Shown here piece by piece: positions 27,005 through 37,553 of a stretch of DNA of 64,000 nucleotides. Every line of letters starts with the position of its first letter. Position 1 is the stretch's first letter. Origin of the DNA: Pseudomonas frederiksbergensis (GTDB lineage Bacteria; Pseudomonadota; Gammaproteobacteria; Pseudomonadales; Pseudomonadaceae); contig NZ_CP142104.1 of the NCBI RefSeq assembly GCF_035751725.1, positions 558,001 through 622,000 of the forward strand. Direction: 5' to 3'. The translations under genes and the position numbers were made by a program. The notes under the pieces are model-generated. The model had not been told where the DNA came from, ran no database searches, and was given only the letters and a program-made list of their open reading frames with translations.

Positions 27005-27808
27005 TTGAAAGTTGCGCTGGCATTTTTTGGTATTCCGAGGAACTCGGAAGTCTGTTTTCCATCCATCAGAGAAAATGTTCTGGCACAGATCCCTGCCCGG
27101 AGCGAAGTGCAGTGTTTTTACCATTTGTACAAGATCGATGAGGTTCACAATCCGCGTTCGGGTGAAGCAGGCGAGCTGAATGCGAACAACTATTCACCGT
27201 TCAGCACTATGACCGGTCGACTCGACTCTATCGACGGGGTGCTGGAGCGTTGGGACTACGAGAGGATCAAGGCGCTTGGTGATACATGGGGGGACCAGCA
27301 TGCGTCGCTCAGAAACCTGATCTATCAGCTCAACTCATTGAACAATGTGACGGCCATGATGGAGCCATTTGATCCGGACTTCGTCGTGTTTGTACGCCCC
27401 GACATCTTCTTCCACACTGCGCTTCCAAATTATGTATTTGCTCGCCCCGAAGCTCGTCGGTTGAATACCTATATCCCGGATTGGCAATGGTGGAACGGTT
27501 TGAATGACCGATTTGCGATCTGCGGGCGCGACGCCTACCGTGCTTATGGTACGCGTATTGAGCGTATTTTCGATTTTTGCGAGGCAACCGGCAGAAAGCT
27601 GCATTCCGAACGGTTACTCAAATATGCGTTGCAGCAAGCACATGTCAGGGTCTGCACCATGCCGACCACGGCATCACGTGTACGAATTAATGGCAATTTC
27701 GCCGAAGAGTCATTTTCCTCCAAGCGCGGCATGGGTAAACGCGAGAATCGTTACTTTCGTCTGTTTGCACGGTGGCGGACCTATCTCGATAGGCGCTCAT
27801 CCACCTGA
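27005..27808 (+). CDS. Protein of unknown function after hldE
   Basis: A 267-residue protein I do not recognise. TTG 27005 gives MKVALAFFGIPRNSE with GGGCAGG eight bases upstream; earlier in-frame codons have no ribosome site. It has no signal peptide or membrane segment. DPDFVVFVRPDIFFHTALPN and WQWWNGLNDRFAICGRD recall the acidic metal sites of sugar-active enzymes, and its location in an LPS region makes a glycosyltransferase or related role possible, but this is a guess. The end is basic (KRGMGKRENRYFRLFARWR). Base use is closer to the outer-core block than to hldE. The 206-bp gap upstream shows no clear signal. Confidence 0.65.
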   Translation: MKVALAFFGIPRNSEVCFPSIRENVLAQIPARSEVQCFYHLYKIDEVHNPRSGEAGELNANNYSPFSTMTGRLDSIDGVLERWDYERIKALGDTWGDQHASLRNLIYQLNSLNNVTAMMEPFDPDFVVFVRPDIFFHTALPNYVFARPEARRLNTYIPDWQWWNGLNDRFAICGRDAYRAYGTRIERIFDFCEATGRKLHSERLLKYALQQAHVRVCTMPTTASRVRINGNFAEESFSSKRGMGKRENRYFRLFARWRTYLDRRSST

Positions 27809-27809
27809 G

Positions 27810-28775
27810 CTATTTGTGTAGCGTCCCACGAACCATGCGCATCAAGCCCATGGCTTTCTTGTGCAAGCCTTTGAGGCCTGGGCGATGTGGGGCAGGAGCC
27901 TTCAGACCTTGTTTGACAAGCCAATCCTTCCAGCGGATGCGTTCGTCGCGCACCACCCAGCCCTCTTGGTTGGCGAAGCTTTCAGCCAAGTGCAAGCCTC
28001 GTGTGCTGGCTGCGACCAGTCGATCGCGTTTGAGCGTATAGAGCTCTCCGATCGGCTTTCCGTCTTCAAGCGGCATCAGGTACAGGTCCGGTCGCTTGCG
28101 GTCCAGGCGTGCCACCAGTTGGTCGCCCTCCAGACGCTCATCGACATGAAACAGGCTCAGTGACTTGGCTTCCTTGGGCACGTCCAGTCGCAAGTCATAA
28201 ATCAATTGCAGCGATGCCGTCGGCAGGTGCACATAGGCCCGTGGCCGTTCGATCAGCTGCAGGTTAGCGCTGCGCACCGGGCGGGCCGAGCCCGAGAGAG
28301 GCGTCAGGCGAAACGGCAAGGCTTCGCGGTAATGCAGGGCCGTGGCGTAAGGAGCCGGCAGCCAGGTGTCGTTGAAGCGTCCACCGAGCCAACCTTCCGG
28401 CGTTTCCAACAGGCATTCTTCGGCTATTTCGTTGATAGCGGTAAGCAGCGGCAGATTCAGCTCATGAGCCGGGACGTAGCCCGAGATCAGCTTGAGCACC
28501 ACATCGCCGCGATCCTGCCGGCGTTGACGCACGAGCACCCAATATTCACGGTTCTGCCAATGCAGGGTCAGGCGCACCGAGACGCCCAGGTTCGCCAGCT
28601 CCACGGAAAAGCGTTCGGCATCGTCCACGGTCATGGGACGCCGCCGCTGCAAGGTCTGGGCAAAGTTGAGCGGCATCCCCACGCTCTGGTAAGTCAGGCC
28701 TTCGGGAGTCGCTTCGACGAAAAGGGGCAGAGTCTTGAAGTTGCTTGGATTTTTCCTGATGAGCGTACGCGGCAT
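27810..28775 (-). CDS. Conserved protein of unknown function
   Basis: A 321-residue soluble protein with no domain I can name; relatives in pseudomonads (PA4993-like) have sometimes been called metal ABC transporter ATPases, but I see no Walker A or B motif to support that. It has no signal peptide. ATG 28775 has AGGAAGGAG upstream and gives MPRTLIRKNPSNFKTLPLFV; the longer frame from 28910 overlaps the reductase gene. It converges on the unknown gene at 27005, one base apart, and follows the reductase gene on the same strand. Confidence 0.75.
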   Translation of the reverse strand: MPRTLIRKNPSNFKTLPLFVEATPEGLTYQSVGMPLNFAQTLQRRRPMTVDDAERFSVELANLGVSVRLTLHWQNREYWVLVRQRRQDRGDVVLKLISGYVPAHELNLPLLTAINEIAEECLLETPEGWLGGRFNDTWLPAPYATALHYREALPFRLTPLSGSARPVRSANLQLIERPRAYVHLPTASLQLIYDLRLDVPKEAKSLSLFHVDERLEGDQLVARLDRKRPDLYLMPLEDGKPIGELYTLKRDRLVAASTRGLHLAESFANQEGWVVRDERIRWKDWLVKQGLKAPAPHRPGLKGLHKKAMGLMRMVRGTLHK

Positions 28776-28809
28776 GTCGGCTCCTTCCTTTAGGCCGCGT
28801 AGGGCGGCG

Positions 28810-29622
28810 TCAGTTTTTACGCAGGACCTTGGCGACGGTCGCGACGTTATGGGCGAGGTGCAGCGGATTGATCGTGCCGACAATAGCACTGGCGACCCCA
28901 GGATGCTCAAACAACAGTTCGAAACTGGCGCGAACCGGGTCTACCCCGGGGCTCAGGCAGACGTGACCGCTGGCCAGGGCTTTTTTCACCAGGATCGCTT
29001 TGCCGTGCTCGCTGGCGTAGTCAATGACAGCCTTTTCGTTTCGTTCGTTCAGATTGTAGGTGACCATCGCACAATCACCTTGCTCCAGGGCTTTCAAGCC
29101 ACCTTCGACGGTCTTGCCGGAAAAGCCGAAGCCGCCGATCTTGCCCTCGCGCTTGAGCGCCGCCAGGGTCGGGTAGACCTCGCTGTCGTTGAGGATCGCC
29201 AGGTCGTTGCCATCGGAATGTACCAGCACCAGGTCGATATGGTCGGTTTCCAGGCGCTTGAGGCTGCGCTCTACCGAGAATCGCGTATGGGCGGCGCTGA
29301 AATCATGGCGTGACTGGCCGTCGCTGAATTCCTCGCCAACCTTGCTGACGATCACCCAGTCCTGGCGTTGGCCGCGTAGCAGCGGGCCGAGGCGCTCCTC
29401 GCTGCGACCGTAGGCCGGCGCGGTGTCGATCAGGTTGATGCCCAGGTCGCGGGCCAGCTTGAGCAGCATGCGCGCTTCGTCGTCATCGGGAATCTGAAAG
29501 CCGTTGGGGTATTTCACGCCCTGGTCGCGACCAAGCTTGACGGTGCCCAGGCCCAGGGGCGAGACCATCGGGCCGTTGTTGCCCAGCGGGCGGTGCAGAT
29601 CGTGGAGTGTTGGCAGGCTCAT
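28810..29622 (-). CDS. Aldo/keto reductase
   Basis: An NADPH-dependent reductase of the aldo/keto reductase family, 270 residues. The catalytic tetrad is visible as Asp and Tyr in LIDTAPAYGRSEERLG, Lys in VSKVGEEF and His in DLVLVHSDGND. The substrate is unknown. It overlaps the FAD-dependent oxidoreductase gene upstream by 4 bp (ATGA), so the two are translated together and may act on related compounds. At 270 residues it is slightly short for the family but no catalytic element is missing. Confidence 0.9.
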   Translation of the reverse strand: MSLPTLHDLHRPLGNNGPMVSPLGLGTVKLGRDQGVKYPNGFQIPDDDEARMLLKLARDLGINLIDTAPAYGRSEERLGPLLRGQRQDWVIVSKVGEEFSDGQSRHDFSAAHTRFSVERSLKRLETDHIDLVLVHSDGNDLAILNDSEVYPTLAALKREGKIGGFGFSGKTVEGGLKALEQGDCAMVTYNLNERNEKAVIDYASEHGKAILVKKALASGHVCLSPGVDPVRASFELLFEHPGVASAIVGTINPLHLAHNVATVAKVLRKN

Positions 29623-30794
29623 GGCAGTAATTGGTCCCAGGCGGGAACGCCCATCGGCGGCTTTGGCAGGTCCGGCAGCGGAGTGGAATGGATGGGTTGG
29701 ATGGCGTCGCGCTGCAGCGCGGCGATCACCCGATCAGAAAAGTCCGGGGCCAAGGCCAATTTGGTCGGCCAGCCCACCAGCAGGCGATCCTGCTCGGCGA
29801 CGAAGGCATTATCCGGGCGGGTCAGGCCCGATTGCAGCGGCTCTGCGCGGGCGACCCGCAACGTGGCCCATTGCGCGGTGCTGAGGTCGATCCACGGAAG
29901 CAGTTGGCCGAGCTCCTTCTGGGCGACGGCGATCTGCGCGGCGGGCTCGCGGGCAACGGCATCCCCCTCGGCGAGATCGCCTCCCAGGTACCAGACCCAT
30001 TGGCCATCGGCGGCTGGATGAGTGGTCACGGTTACCCGTGGCTTAGGCCCGCCGCCCAGGCAATGGGCATACAGGGGCTTGAGGCTCGGTCCCTTGGCCA
30101 GGACCATGTGCAACGGCCGGGTCTGCATGGCCGGCTGGTCCAGGCCCAAGGCTTTGAGAAGGTCAGCGGTGCCGCCGCCGGCACTGAGGACAATGCGTTG
30201 GGCGTGGATTTCGCGACCGTCGACTTTCAGTCCGACCAGCTTGCCTTCTTCGTGCAGTGGTTCGATGTGCTGTCCGGCCAGCAGGCTGTCGCCGGCCAGT
30301 TCCGCCAGGCGTGCGATCAGGCTGGGAACGTCCACCACTAACTCGGCCAGGCGGTAGACCTTGCCTTTGAAGCGCTTGTCTTGCAGGGCCGGCGGCAGTT
30401 GGTCGCCCTTGACTTGGTCAACGCGTCCGCGCACGGCCTTGCTGGCGAAAAAACTGGTGAGGTTGCCGGCCAGCGTGCCGGGCGACCAGAGGTAATGGGC
30501 ATCGGACAACATGCGCACGCCCGACAGGTCCAGCTCACCGTCGCCCTTGAGGGCTTCGCGCCAGCGGCGCGGCATGTCGGCGATGGCTTCCGAGGCGCCG
30601 GTCAGGGCGCCATGCAACGCGTATTTGGCGCCGCCATGGATGATGCCCTGGGATTTGACACTCTGCCCGCCGCCAAGGCTGGCGCTTTCCACCAGCACGG
30701 TTGAAAAACCCTGGCGGCGCAAACGCGCGTTTAGCCAGAGGCCGGCGACGCCTGCGCCGACAATCAGAATGTCGGTGGAAATAACGGATGGCAT
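29619..30794 (-). CDS. FAD-dependent oxidoreductase (DAO family)
   Basis: A 391-residue flavoprotein of the D-amino-acid-oxidase/glycerol-3-phosphate-dehydrogenase type. The N-terminal dinucleotide motif ILIVGAGVAGLWLNARLRR is followed by VLVES, and a second FAD contact lies in RIVLSAGGGTADLLKALG near residue 210. SVKSQGIIHGGAKYALHG near residue 46 resembles the flavin-binding loop of glycerol-3-phosphate dehydrogenases. The substrate is not known. It is the first gene of a pair with the aldo/keto reductase gene. Confidence 0.87.
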   Translation of the reverse strand: MPSVISTDILIVGAGVAGLWLNARLRRQGFSTVLVESASLGGGQSVKSQGIIHGGAKYALHGALTGASEAIADMPRRWREALKGDGELDLSGVRMLSDAHYLWSPGTLAGNLTSFFASKAVRGRVDQVKGDQLPPALQDKRFKGKVYRLAELVVDVPSLIARLAELAGDSLLAGQHIEPLHEEGKLVGLKVDGREIHAQRIVLSAGGGTADLLKALGLDQPAMQTRPLHMVLAKGPSLKPLYAHCLGGGPKPRVTVTTHPAADGQWVWYLGGDLAEGDAVAREPAAQIAVAQKELGQLLPWIDLSTAQWATLRVARAEPLQSGLTRPDNAFVAEQDRLLVGWPTKLALAPDFSDRVIAALQRDAIQPIHSTPLPDLPKPPMGVPAWDQLLP

Positions 30795-30892
30795 GAGCGA
30801 CCTCAGTGTTCAAGACGAGGGCGCAGTATACAGGCTCGATGCAGAGGGCATTTGTTGGCGATCAACGTCGGCAACTTTCGGACAAAGCTTTG

Positions 30893-30983
30893 GTGGCGAG
30901 GGAGCTTGCTCCCGCTGGAGCGCGAAGCGGTCCCGTTTCTAGTGGGCGCTTCGCACCCAAGCGGGAGCAAGCTTCCTCGCCAC
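30893..30983. repeat. REPIN (inverted REP pair, GTGGCGAGG class)
   Basis: GTGGCGAGGGAGCTTGCTCC at the left and its near-complement ending CCTCGCCAC at the right enclose an inner GCGAAGC/GCTTCGC stem. It lies between two divergent or tail-facing genes. It matches the REP doublets known in fluorescent pseudomonads. Confidence 0.85.
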
Positions 30984-31037
30984 ACGTGCATTTGAGCTCA
31001 ATGAAAAGGTATTTCAGCTCGGATGATCAGTGGATCT

Positions 31038-31370
31038 TCAGTGCCCGGCAGTCTTGGAAAACAGCTGTATAACCACCACCCCCAACACAATCAACGCCAT
31101 CCCCAGCATCGCCGGCACGTCCAGTTTTTGCCCATAGATGAACAACGCAGCAACGCTGACCATGACAATCCCCAACCCGGCCCAGACCGCATAGGCCACG
31201 CCCACCGGAACGGTGCGCACCACCAGCGTCAGCATCCAGAACGCGGTGCCGTAGCCTGCGATGACCAGCAACAAGGGCAGGGGTGCGCTCAGGCCCTTGA
31301 TCGCTTTCATCGAAACGGTGGCGATCACTTCGGCGCAGATGGCGATGGCGAGGTAGTAGTAGGCGTTCAT
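31038..31370 (-). CDS. SMR-family multidrug efflux protein (EmrE-like)
   Basis: A 110-residue inner-membrane protein with four hydrophobic helices, the standard size of small multidrug resistance transporters. Glu14 in AICAEVIATVSMK corresponds to the essential proton- and drug-binding Glu14 of EmrE, and YAVWAGLGIV is the usual third-helix signature (GGxG region). It likely exports cationic compounds in exchange for protons; guanidinium export is an alternative for this family. It diverges from the LysR gene at 31474, which probably regulates it. Confidence 0.92.
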   Translation of the reverse strand: MNAYYYLAIAICAEVIATVSMKAIKGLSAPLPLLLVIAGYGTAFWMLTLVVRTVPVGVAYAVWAGLGIVMVSVAALFIYGQKLDVPAMLGMALIVLGVVVIQLFSKTAGH

Positions 31371-31444
31371 GAGCGAATCCTCTTTGGCTGTTGCGTCGTT
31401 CGATGGACCTATTCTAGGGAATGATCAGATGCGGTAAAGTCATT

Positions 31445-31467
31445 ACCTATCTGTAATTGAGATAGGT
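31445..31467. promoter_or_regulatory. Likely LysR-type operator
   Basis: ACCTATCT, 7-bp spacer, AGATAGGT: an 8-bp perfect inverted repeat just before the LysR gene start, in the 103-bp gap shared with the SMR gene. The size and interrupted dyad fit a LysR recognition site used for self-regulation and control of the divergent gene. Confidence 0.6.
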
Positions 31468-31473
31468 TGAGCC

Positions 31474-32364
31474 ATGAACGTTCAGTGGAACCTTGAGCAA
31501 TTGCGACTGTTCGTCGGGGTCGCCGAGAAGCGTTCGTTTTCCGCAGTGGCCCGTGATCAGCGCAAGGCCCAGTCAGCCATCAGCAGCGCGATTGCGATGT
31601 TGGAGGAGGATCTGGGGGTGAGCCTGTTCGAACGCAGCAGCGGTCGCCAGCCCAAGCTCACCGATGCGGGCGTGGCATTGCTGGAGGAGGCCAGGGAGGT
31701 GTTGCGTCAGTGCGAGCGCCTCAACGGCCGGGCACTGGCCTTGATGCGGGGGCAGGAAGCATCGCTGCGCCTGGCCCAGGACGAAGCCATGCCGTATCAG
31801 CCTGTCATCGACAGCCTGGCGGCGCTGGCCGAACGATTTCCTACGCTTGAAGTGCAACTGGCGAGCGCCGCCCAAGGCGATGTGGCGCGCAAACTGGTGG
31901 AGCGTCGCGCCGACCTCGGGTTGTTGTTCTATCACGATCAGATTCCCGAGGCGCTGGAGCGCAGGGTGCTGGGCAGCGTCGAGATGGTCACGGTGTGCGG
32001 CCGGGATCATCCACTGGCGAACCACGGTTATGTGTCATGCCTGGAAATGGCCCGGCACCGGCAGTTGCTGATGGCGACCCAATCCAGCGTCTATCCCGGC
32101 AGCGAACAGGCCAGCCCGCAAGTCTGGCGCGCCGACAGCTTCTACGTGCTGGCCGAGTGGTTGAGGAGTGGCTTGGGCTGGGCCTGGTTGCCGCGGCACG
32201 TCGTGCAGTACCCGGCGTACCAGGGAGATATGGTCGAACTCAACAGCGAATGGACCCCGCCGGCCCTGGTGGTGGAACTGGTCTGGCGCCGCGATGAACC
32301 CCTTGGCCCGGCCGCGCGTTGGCTGGCGGAACGTTTTGCCGTGCAGTTGCAGGCGATTGGCTGA
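31474..32364 (+). CDS. LysR-family transcriptional regulator
   Basis: A 296-residue LysR regulator. The winged helix-turn-helix occupies about residues 6-65 (LEQLRLFVGVAEKRSFSAVA, then QSAISSAIAMLEEDLGVSLF), followed by a linker helix and a periplasmic-binding-protein-like effector domain. It diverges from the SMR efflux gene, and the dyad at 31445-31467 is the likely binding site. The waaA gene starts 22 bp after its stop, without a visible terminator, so some waaA transcription may pass through this gene. The effector is unknown. Confidence 0.9.
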   Translation: MNVQWNLEQLRLFVGVAEKRSFSAVARDQRKAQSAISSAIAMLEEDLGVSLFERSSGRQPKLTDAGVALLEEAREVLRQCERLNGRALALMRGQEASLRLAQDEAMPYQPVIDSLAALAERFPTLEVQLASAAQGDVARKLVERRADLGLLFYHDQIPEALERRVLGSVEMVTVCGRDHPLANHGYVSCLEMARHRQLLMATQSSVYPGSEQASPQVWRADSFYVLAEWLRSGLGWAWLPRHVVQYPAYQGDMVELNSEWTPPALVVELVWRRDEPLGPAARWLAERFAVQLQAIG

Positions 32365-32386
32365 AAACCCGATAAACTCCGCCGCC

Positions 32387-33661
32387 ATGAACAGAACTCT
32401 CTATAGCGCGTTGTTTTACCTGGGGCTGCCATTGGTGGCGATTCGGCTTTGGCTGCGGGCTCGCAAGGCACCGGCCTATGCGCGGCGTATTGGCGAGCGG
32501 TTTTCGTGGGGATTGCCGGCGATGGTGCCGGATGGCATCTGGGTCCACGCGGTATCGGTGGGTGAGAGTATTGCCGCCGCGCCGATGATCCGCGCCTTGC
32601 TGCAACGTTATCCACAACTGCCGATCACCGTCACTTGCATGACGCCCACCGGTTCGGAGCGGATCAAGGCGTTGTTCGCCAATGAACCGCGCATCCAGCA
32701 TTGCTATCTGCCTTATGACCTGCCTTGCGCGGCCAATCGCTTCCTCGACCTGGTACGGCCGAAACTGGCGGTGATCATGGAAACCGAGCTATGGCCCAAC
32801 CACATCCATCAATGCGCCCGCCGCGGCATCCCCGTGGCGTTGGCCAACGCGCGGCTGTCGGAGCGTTCGGCGCGTGGTTATGCCCGTTTTCCCAAGCTGA
32901 CCCGGCCGATGCTCGCCGAGATGAGCCTGTTTGCGGTGCAGACCGAAGCCGAGGCCGAGCGCTTTCGCCAGCTCGGTGCCAGGGCACAGACCGTCGAGGT
33001 TACGGGCTCGATCAAGTTCGACTTGACCATCGACCCACAACTGCTCGAAAGCGCCAGCGCCTTGCGTCGCCAATGGCAAGCGGTGGAACGCCCGGTGTGG
33101 ATCGCCGCCAGCACCCACGAGGGTGAGGATGAGGTGGTGCTGGCCGCCCACCGTCGGTTACTCGACAGTTATCCCGATGCGTTGCTGATCCTGGTGCCGC
33201 GTCATCCGGAGCGATTCGATTCGGTGGCGCAGTTGTGTGAGCGCGAGGGTTTCAACACCGTCCGGCGTTCAAGCGCTCAAGCAGTCGATTCACAAACCTC
33301 GGTGCTGCTCGGCGACACCATGGGCGAGCTGCTGTTTCTCTACGCGTTGGCTGATAGCGCGTTTGTCGGTGGCAGCCTGGTGCCCAACGGTGGGCACAAC
33401 CTGCTCGAGCCAGCGGCCATGGCGAAACCGGTGCTCAGTGGCCCGCATCTGTTCAACTTCCTCGAAATCGCCGCGCAGTTGCGCGCCGCCGGAGCGCTGG
33501 CGGAAGTGGAAGATGCCGAAAGCCTGGCCCTGGCGGTGCAGCGCCTGTTCGAACTGCCCCGGGATGCCCAGCGCATGGCCGAGGCGGGATTGGTGGTGAT
33601 GCGCCGCAACCAGGGTGCGTTGCAGCGATTGCTGGATGGGCTGGGGCGGTTGATGGGCTGA
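32387..33661 (+). CDS. waaA: Kdo transferase
   Basis: WaaA adds Kdo residues to lipid IVA at the inner membrane, the step before WaaC acts. The 424-residue GT30 protein has an N-terminal membrane anchor (LYSALFYLGLPLVAIRLWLR), VHAVSVGE, METELWPN, ANARLSERSARGYARF and the donor-site GGSLVPNGGHNLLEPAAMAK near residue 330. ATG 32387 is chosen; the frame is open back to 32168 inside the LysR gene. Whether one or two Kdo units are added cannot be read from sequence. Confidence 0.95.
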   Translation: MNRTLYSALFYLGLPLVAIRLWLRARKAPAYARRIGERFSWGLPAMVPDGIWVHAVSVGESIAAAPMIRALLQRYPQLPITVTCMTPTGSERIKALFANEPRIQHCYLPYDLPCAANRFLDLVRPKLAVIMETELWPNHIHQCARRGIPVALANARLSERSARGYARFPKLTRPMLAEMSLFAVQTEAEAERFRQLGARAQTVEVTGSIKFDLTIDPQLLESASALRRQWQAVERPVWIAASTHEGEDEVVLAAHRRLLDSYPDALLILVPRHPERFDSVAQLCEREGFNTVRRSSAQAVDSQTSVLLGDTMGELLFLYALADSAFVGGSLVPNGGHNLLEPAAMAKPVLSGPHLFNFLEIAAQLRAAGALAEVEDAESLALAVQRLFELPRDAQRMAEAGLVVMRRNQGALQRLLDGLGRLMG

Positions 33662-33667
33662 GCTTTT

Positions 33668-33695
33668 GTGGCGAGGGAGCAAGCTCCCTCGCCAC
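33668..33695. repeat. REP palindrome between waaA and the TolC-family gene
   Basis: A nearly perfect palindrome with arms GTGGCGAGGGAGC and GCTCCCTCGCCAC in the 55-bp gap between two convergent genes. In this position it can act as a two-way terminator or 3' end barrier. It is the single form of the REP doublet at 30893. Confidence 0.85.
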
Positions 33696-33716
33696 AGGGG
33701 ATTCGTCGCAGATGTG

Positions 33717-35156
33717 TTATTGCGCCGGCCGCGAGCGCAACTGCTCCGCTGCGGCCTGGGCCAGGTCCGGCGGCAGGAAGTCCTTGTCCGGGTTGTAGTC
33801 GGGCTTGAGGTAGCGGGACAGGGCTTGCAGGTCTTCCGGGCTCAAGGTCCCGGCGGCCTGCTTGAGGCGCAGGTTGTCCAGGATGTAGGCATAGCGGGCG
33901 TTGTTGTAGTCGCGCACCGAGGTGTACAACTGGCGCTGGGCGTCGAGCACATCGACGATGTTGCGGGTGCCCACCTGGTAGCCGATCTCCGTGGCATCCA
34001 CTGCGCTCTGGTTGGAGATGATCGACTGGCGCCGGGCCTGGACCTGTTCCACATCGGTGTTTACCGCGCGGTGCAGGTTGCGGGTGTTTTCCACGACTTG
34101 CCTACGCAGGCCTTCACGCTGCTGCTCGGTCTGGGTGAGCTGCGAGTAGGACTCGCGCACCTGCGAGCTGGTCAACCCGCCGCTGTAGATCGGAATACTC
34201 AATTGCAGGCCGATGGTGCGTTGCTCGGCGTCGCCACCATAGCGCTGGCCGGTGGGGCTCGGGTTGGTGAAGCCGAGGCCGTCGTTGTCACCTTTGCGGT
34301 ACTGGGCGATTGCATCGAGGGTCGGCGCGTGACCAGCCTTGCGTTGGCGCAGCGTATCCTCGGCGGCATCGACGGCGTAGTTGCTGGCCAGCAGATTGAG
34401 GTTCTGCCTGGCGGCGGTGTCGACCCAGGCCTTGGCGTCGTTGGGCGCCGGCGGCAGGATCGGCAGGGTGTGGACGACGCCCTGGATCGAATTGTATTGG
34501 CGGTTGGTCAGGGTGATCAGCGCTTCGAAAGCGTCTTCGACCTGGCGTTGCGCGATGATCCGGTTGGCCCGCGCGGTGTCGTAGCTGGCCTGGGATTGCA
34601 GCACGTCGGTCTTGTCCGACAGGCCCACGTCGAAACGTTCGTTGGACTGGTCGAGCTGACGCTTGAACGCGGCTTCCTCGGCCTTGGTCGAGGCCAGGTT
34701 GTCCTGGCTGCGCAGCACGTTGAAATAGGCTTCGGCGCTTTGCAGGATCAGGTTCTGCTCGGTGGCCGACAACTGCAGCGATGCCTGTTCATTGACCGAT
34801 TTGGCCGCTTGCAGTTGGAACCAGCGGTCGGCGCGGAAAATCGGCTGCGACAGCGTGGCCTGGTAGACCGTGGAGCTGCGGGTGGCGGTCATCGCCGGTT
34901 CGTCGAGCTCGGTACGGGTGTTGTTCAGGTCGGCGCCGGCCGAGAGGTTGGGCAGCAGCCCGGCGCGGGCCTGGGGCACCACTTCCTTCTGGGCGCCATA
35001 CTGGGCGCGGGCGGCGGCCAGGTCGGCGTTGTTGTCCACTGCTTCCTGGTACACGCTGACCAGGTCGGTGCGGGTGGATAAAGGCGCTTCGGCGGCCCAG
35101 GCCATTCCATTGGACGCACAAGACACGGCAAGGGCCAGTGAGAGTTTGCGCAGCAT
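33717..35156 (-). CDS. TolC-family outer membrane efflux protein
   Basis: A TolC-type outer membrane channel of 479 residues for type I secretion or drug efflux. A signal peptide (LSLALAVSCASNGMAWAAEA) precedes two outer-membrane-efflux repeats rich in long helices (TLSQPIFRADRWFQLQAA and LQLSIPIYSGGLTSSQVRES are the paired strand regions). The closest named relative by context is the AggA/PA4974 type beside thiC. ATG 35156 fits the signal peptide better than the ATG 33 bases upstream. No inner-membrane or adaptor genes lie next to it, so it serves partners encoded elsewhere. Confidence 0.9.
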   Translation of the reverse strand: MLRKLSLALAVSCASNGMAWAAEAPLSTRTDLVSVYQEAVDNNADLAAARAQYGAQKEVVPQARAGLLPNLSAGADLNNTRTELDEPAMTATRSSTVYQATLSQPIFRADRWFQLQAAKSVNEQASLQLSATEQNLILQSAEAYFNVLRSQDNLASTKAEEAAFKRQLDQSNERFDVGLSDKTDVLQSQASYDTARANRIIAQRQVEDAFEALITLTNRQYNSIQGVVHTLPILPPAPNDAKAWVDTAARQNLNLLASNYAVDAAEDTLRQRKAGHAPTLDAIAQYRKGDNDGLGFTNPSPTGQRYGGDAEQRTIGLQLSIPIYSGGLTSSQVRESYSQLTQTEQQREGLRRQVVENTRNLHRAVNTDVEQVQARRQSIISNQSAVDATEIGYQVGTRNIVDVLDAQRQLYTSVRDYNNARYAYILDNLRLKQAAGTLSPEDLQALSRYLKPDYNPDKDFLPPDLAQAAAEQLRSRPAQ

Positions 35157-35319
35157 GAGGCGATCCCTACGTTCAAATTGAATGCGCATAACAGGCGCGC
35201 GGCGTAGCGAGTGTAGTTGCGGCTACTCACGGCAACAATCCTGTATTTGCGCCATTCATCACGGCTTTTGCCCAGGCGATGGCGTTCTGCGCCGGTTGTG
35301 TCTAGACTGGCCGGGTTCT

Positions 35320-37472
<2,153 letters not shown>

Positions 37473-37486
37473 GCGGCGCTCACCCC

Positions 37487-37514
37487 GTGGCGAGGGAGCA
37501 AGCTCGCTCGCCAC
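37487..37514. repeat. REP palindrome after thiC
   Basis: Arms GTGGCGAGGGAGC and GCTCGCTCGCCAC face each other, with one mismatch, 14 bp after the thiC stop. It may dampen but need not stop reading into cytX. Confidence 0.8.
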
Positions 37515-37553
37515 ATCAGCGACCCAAAACAATAATCTCCCTGGGATATCTCT

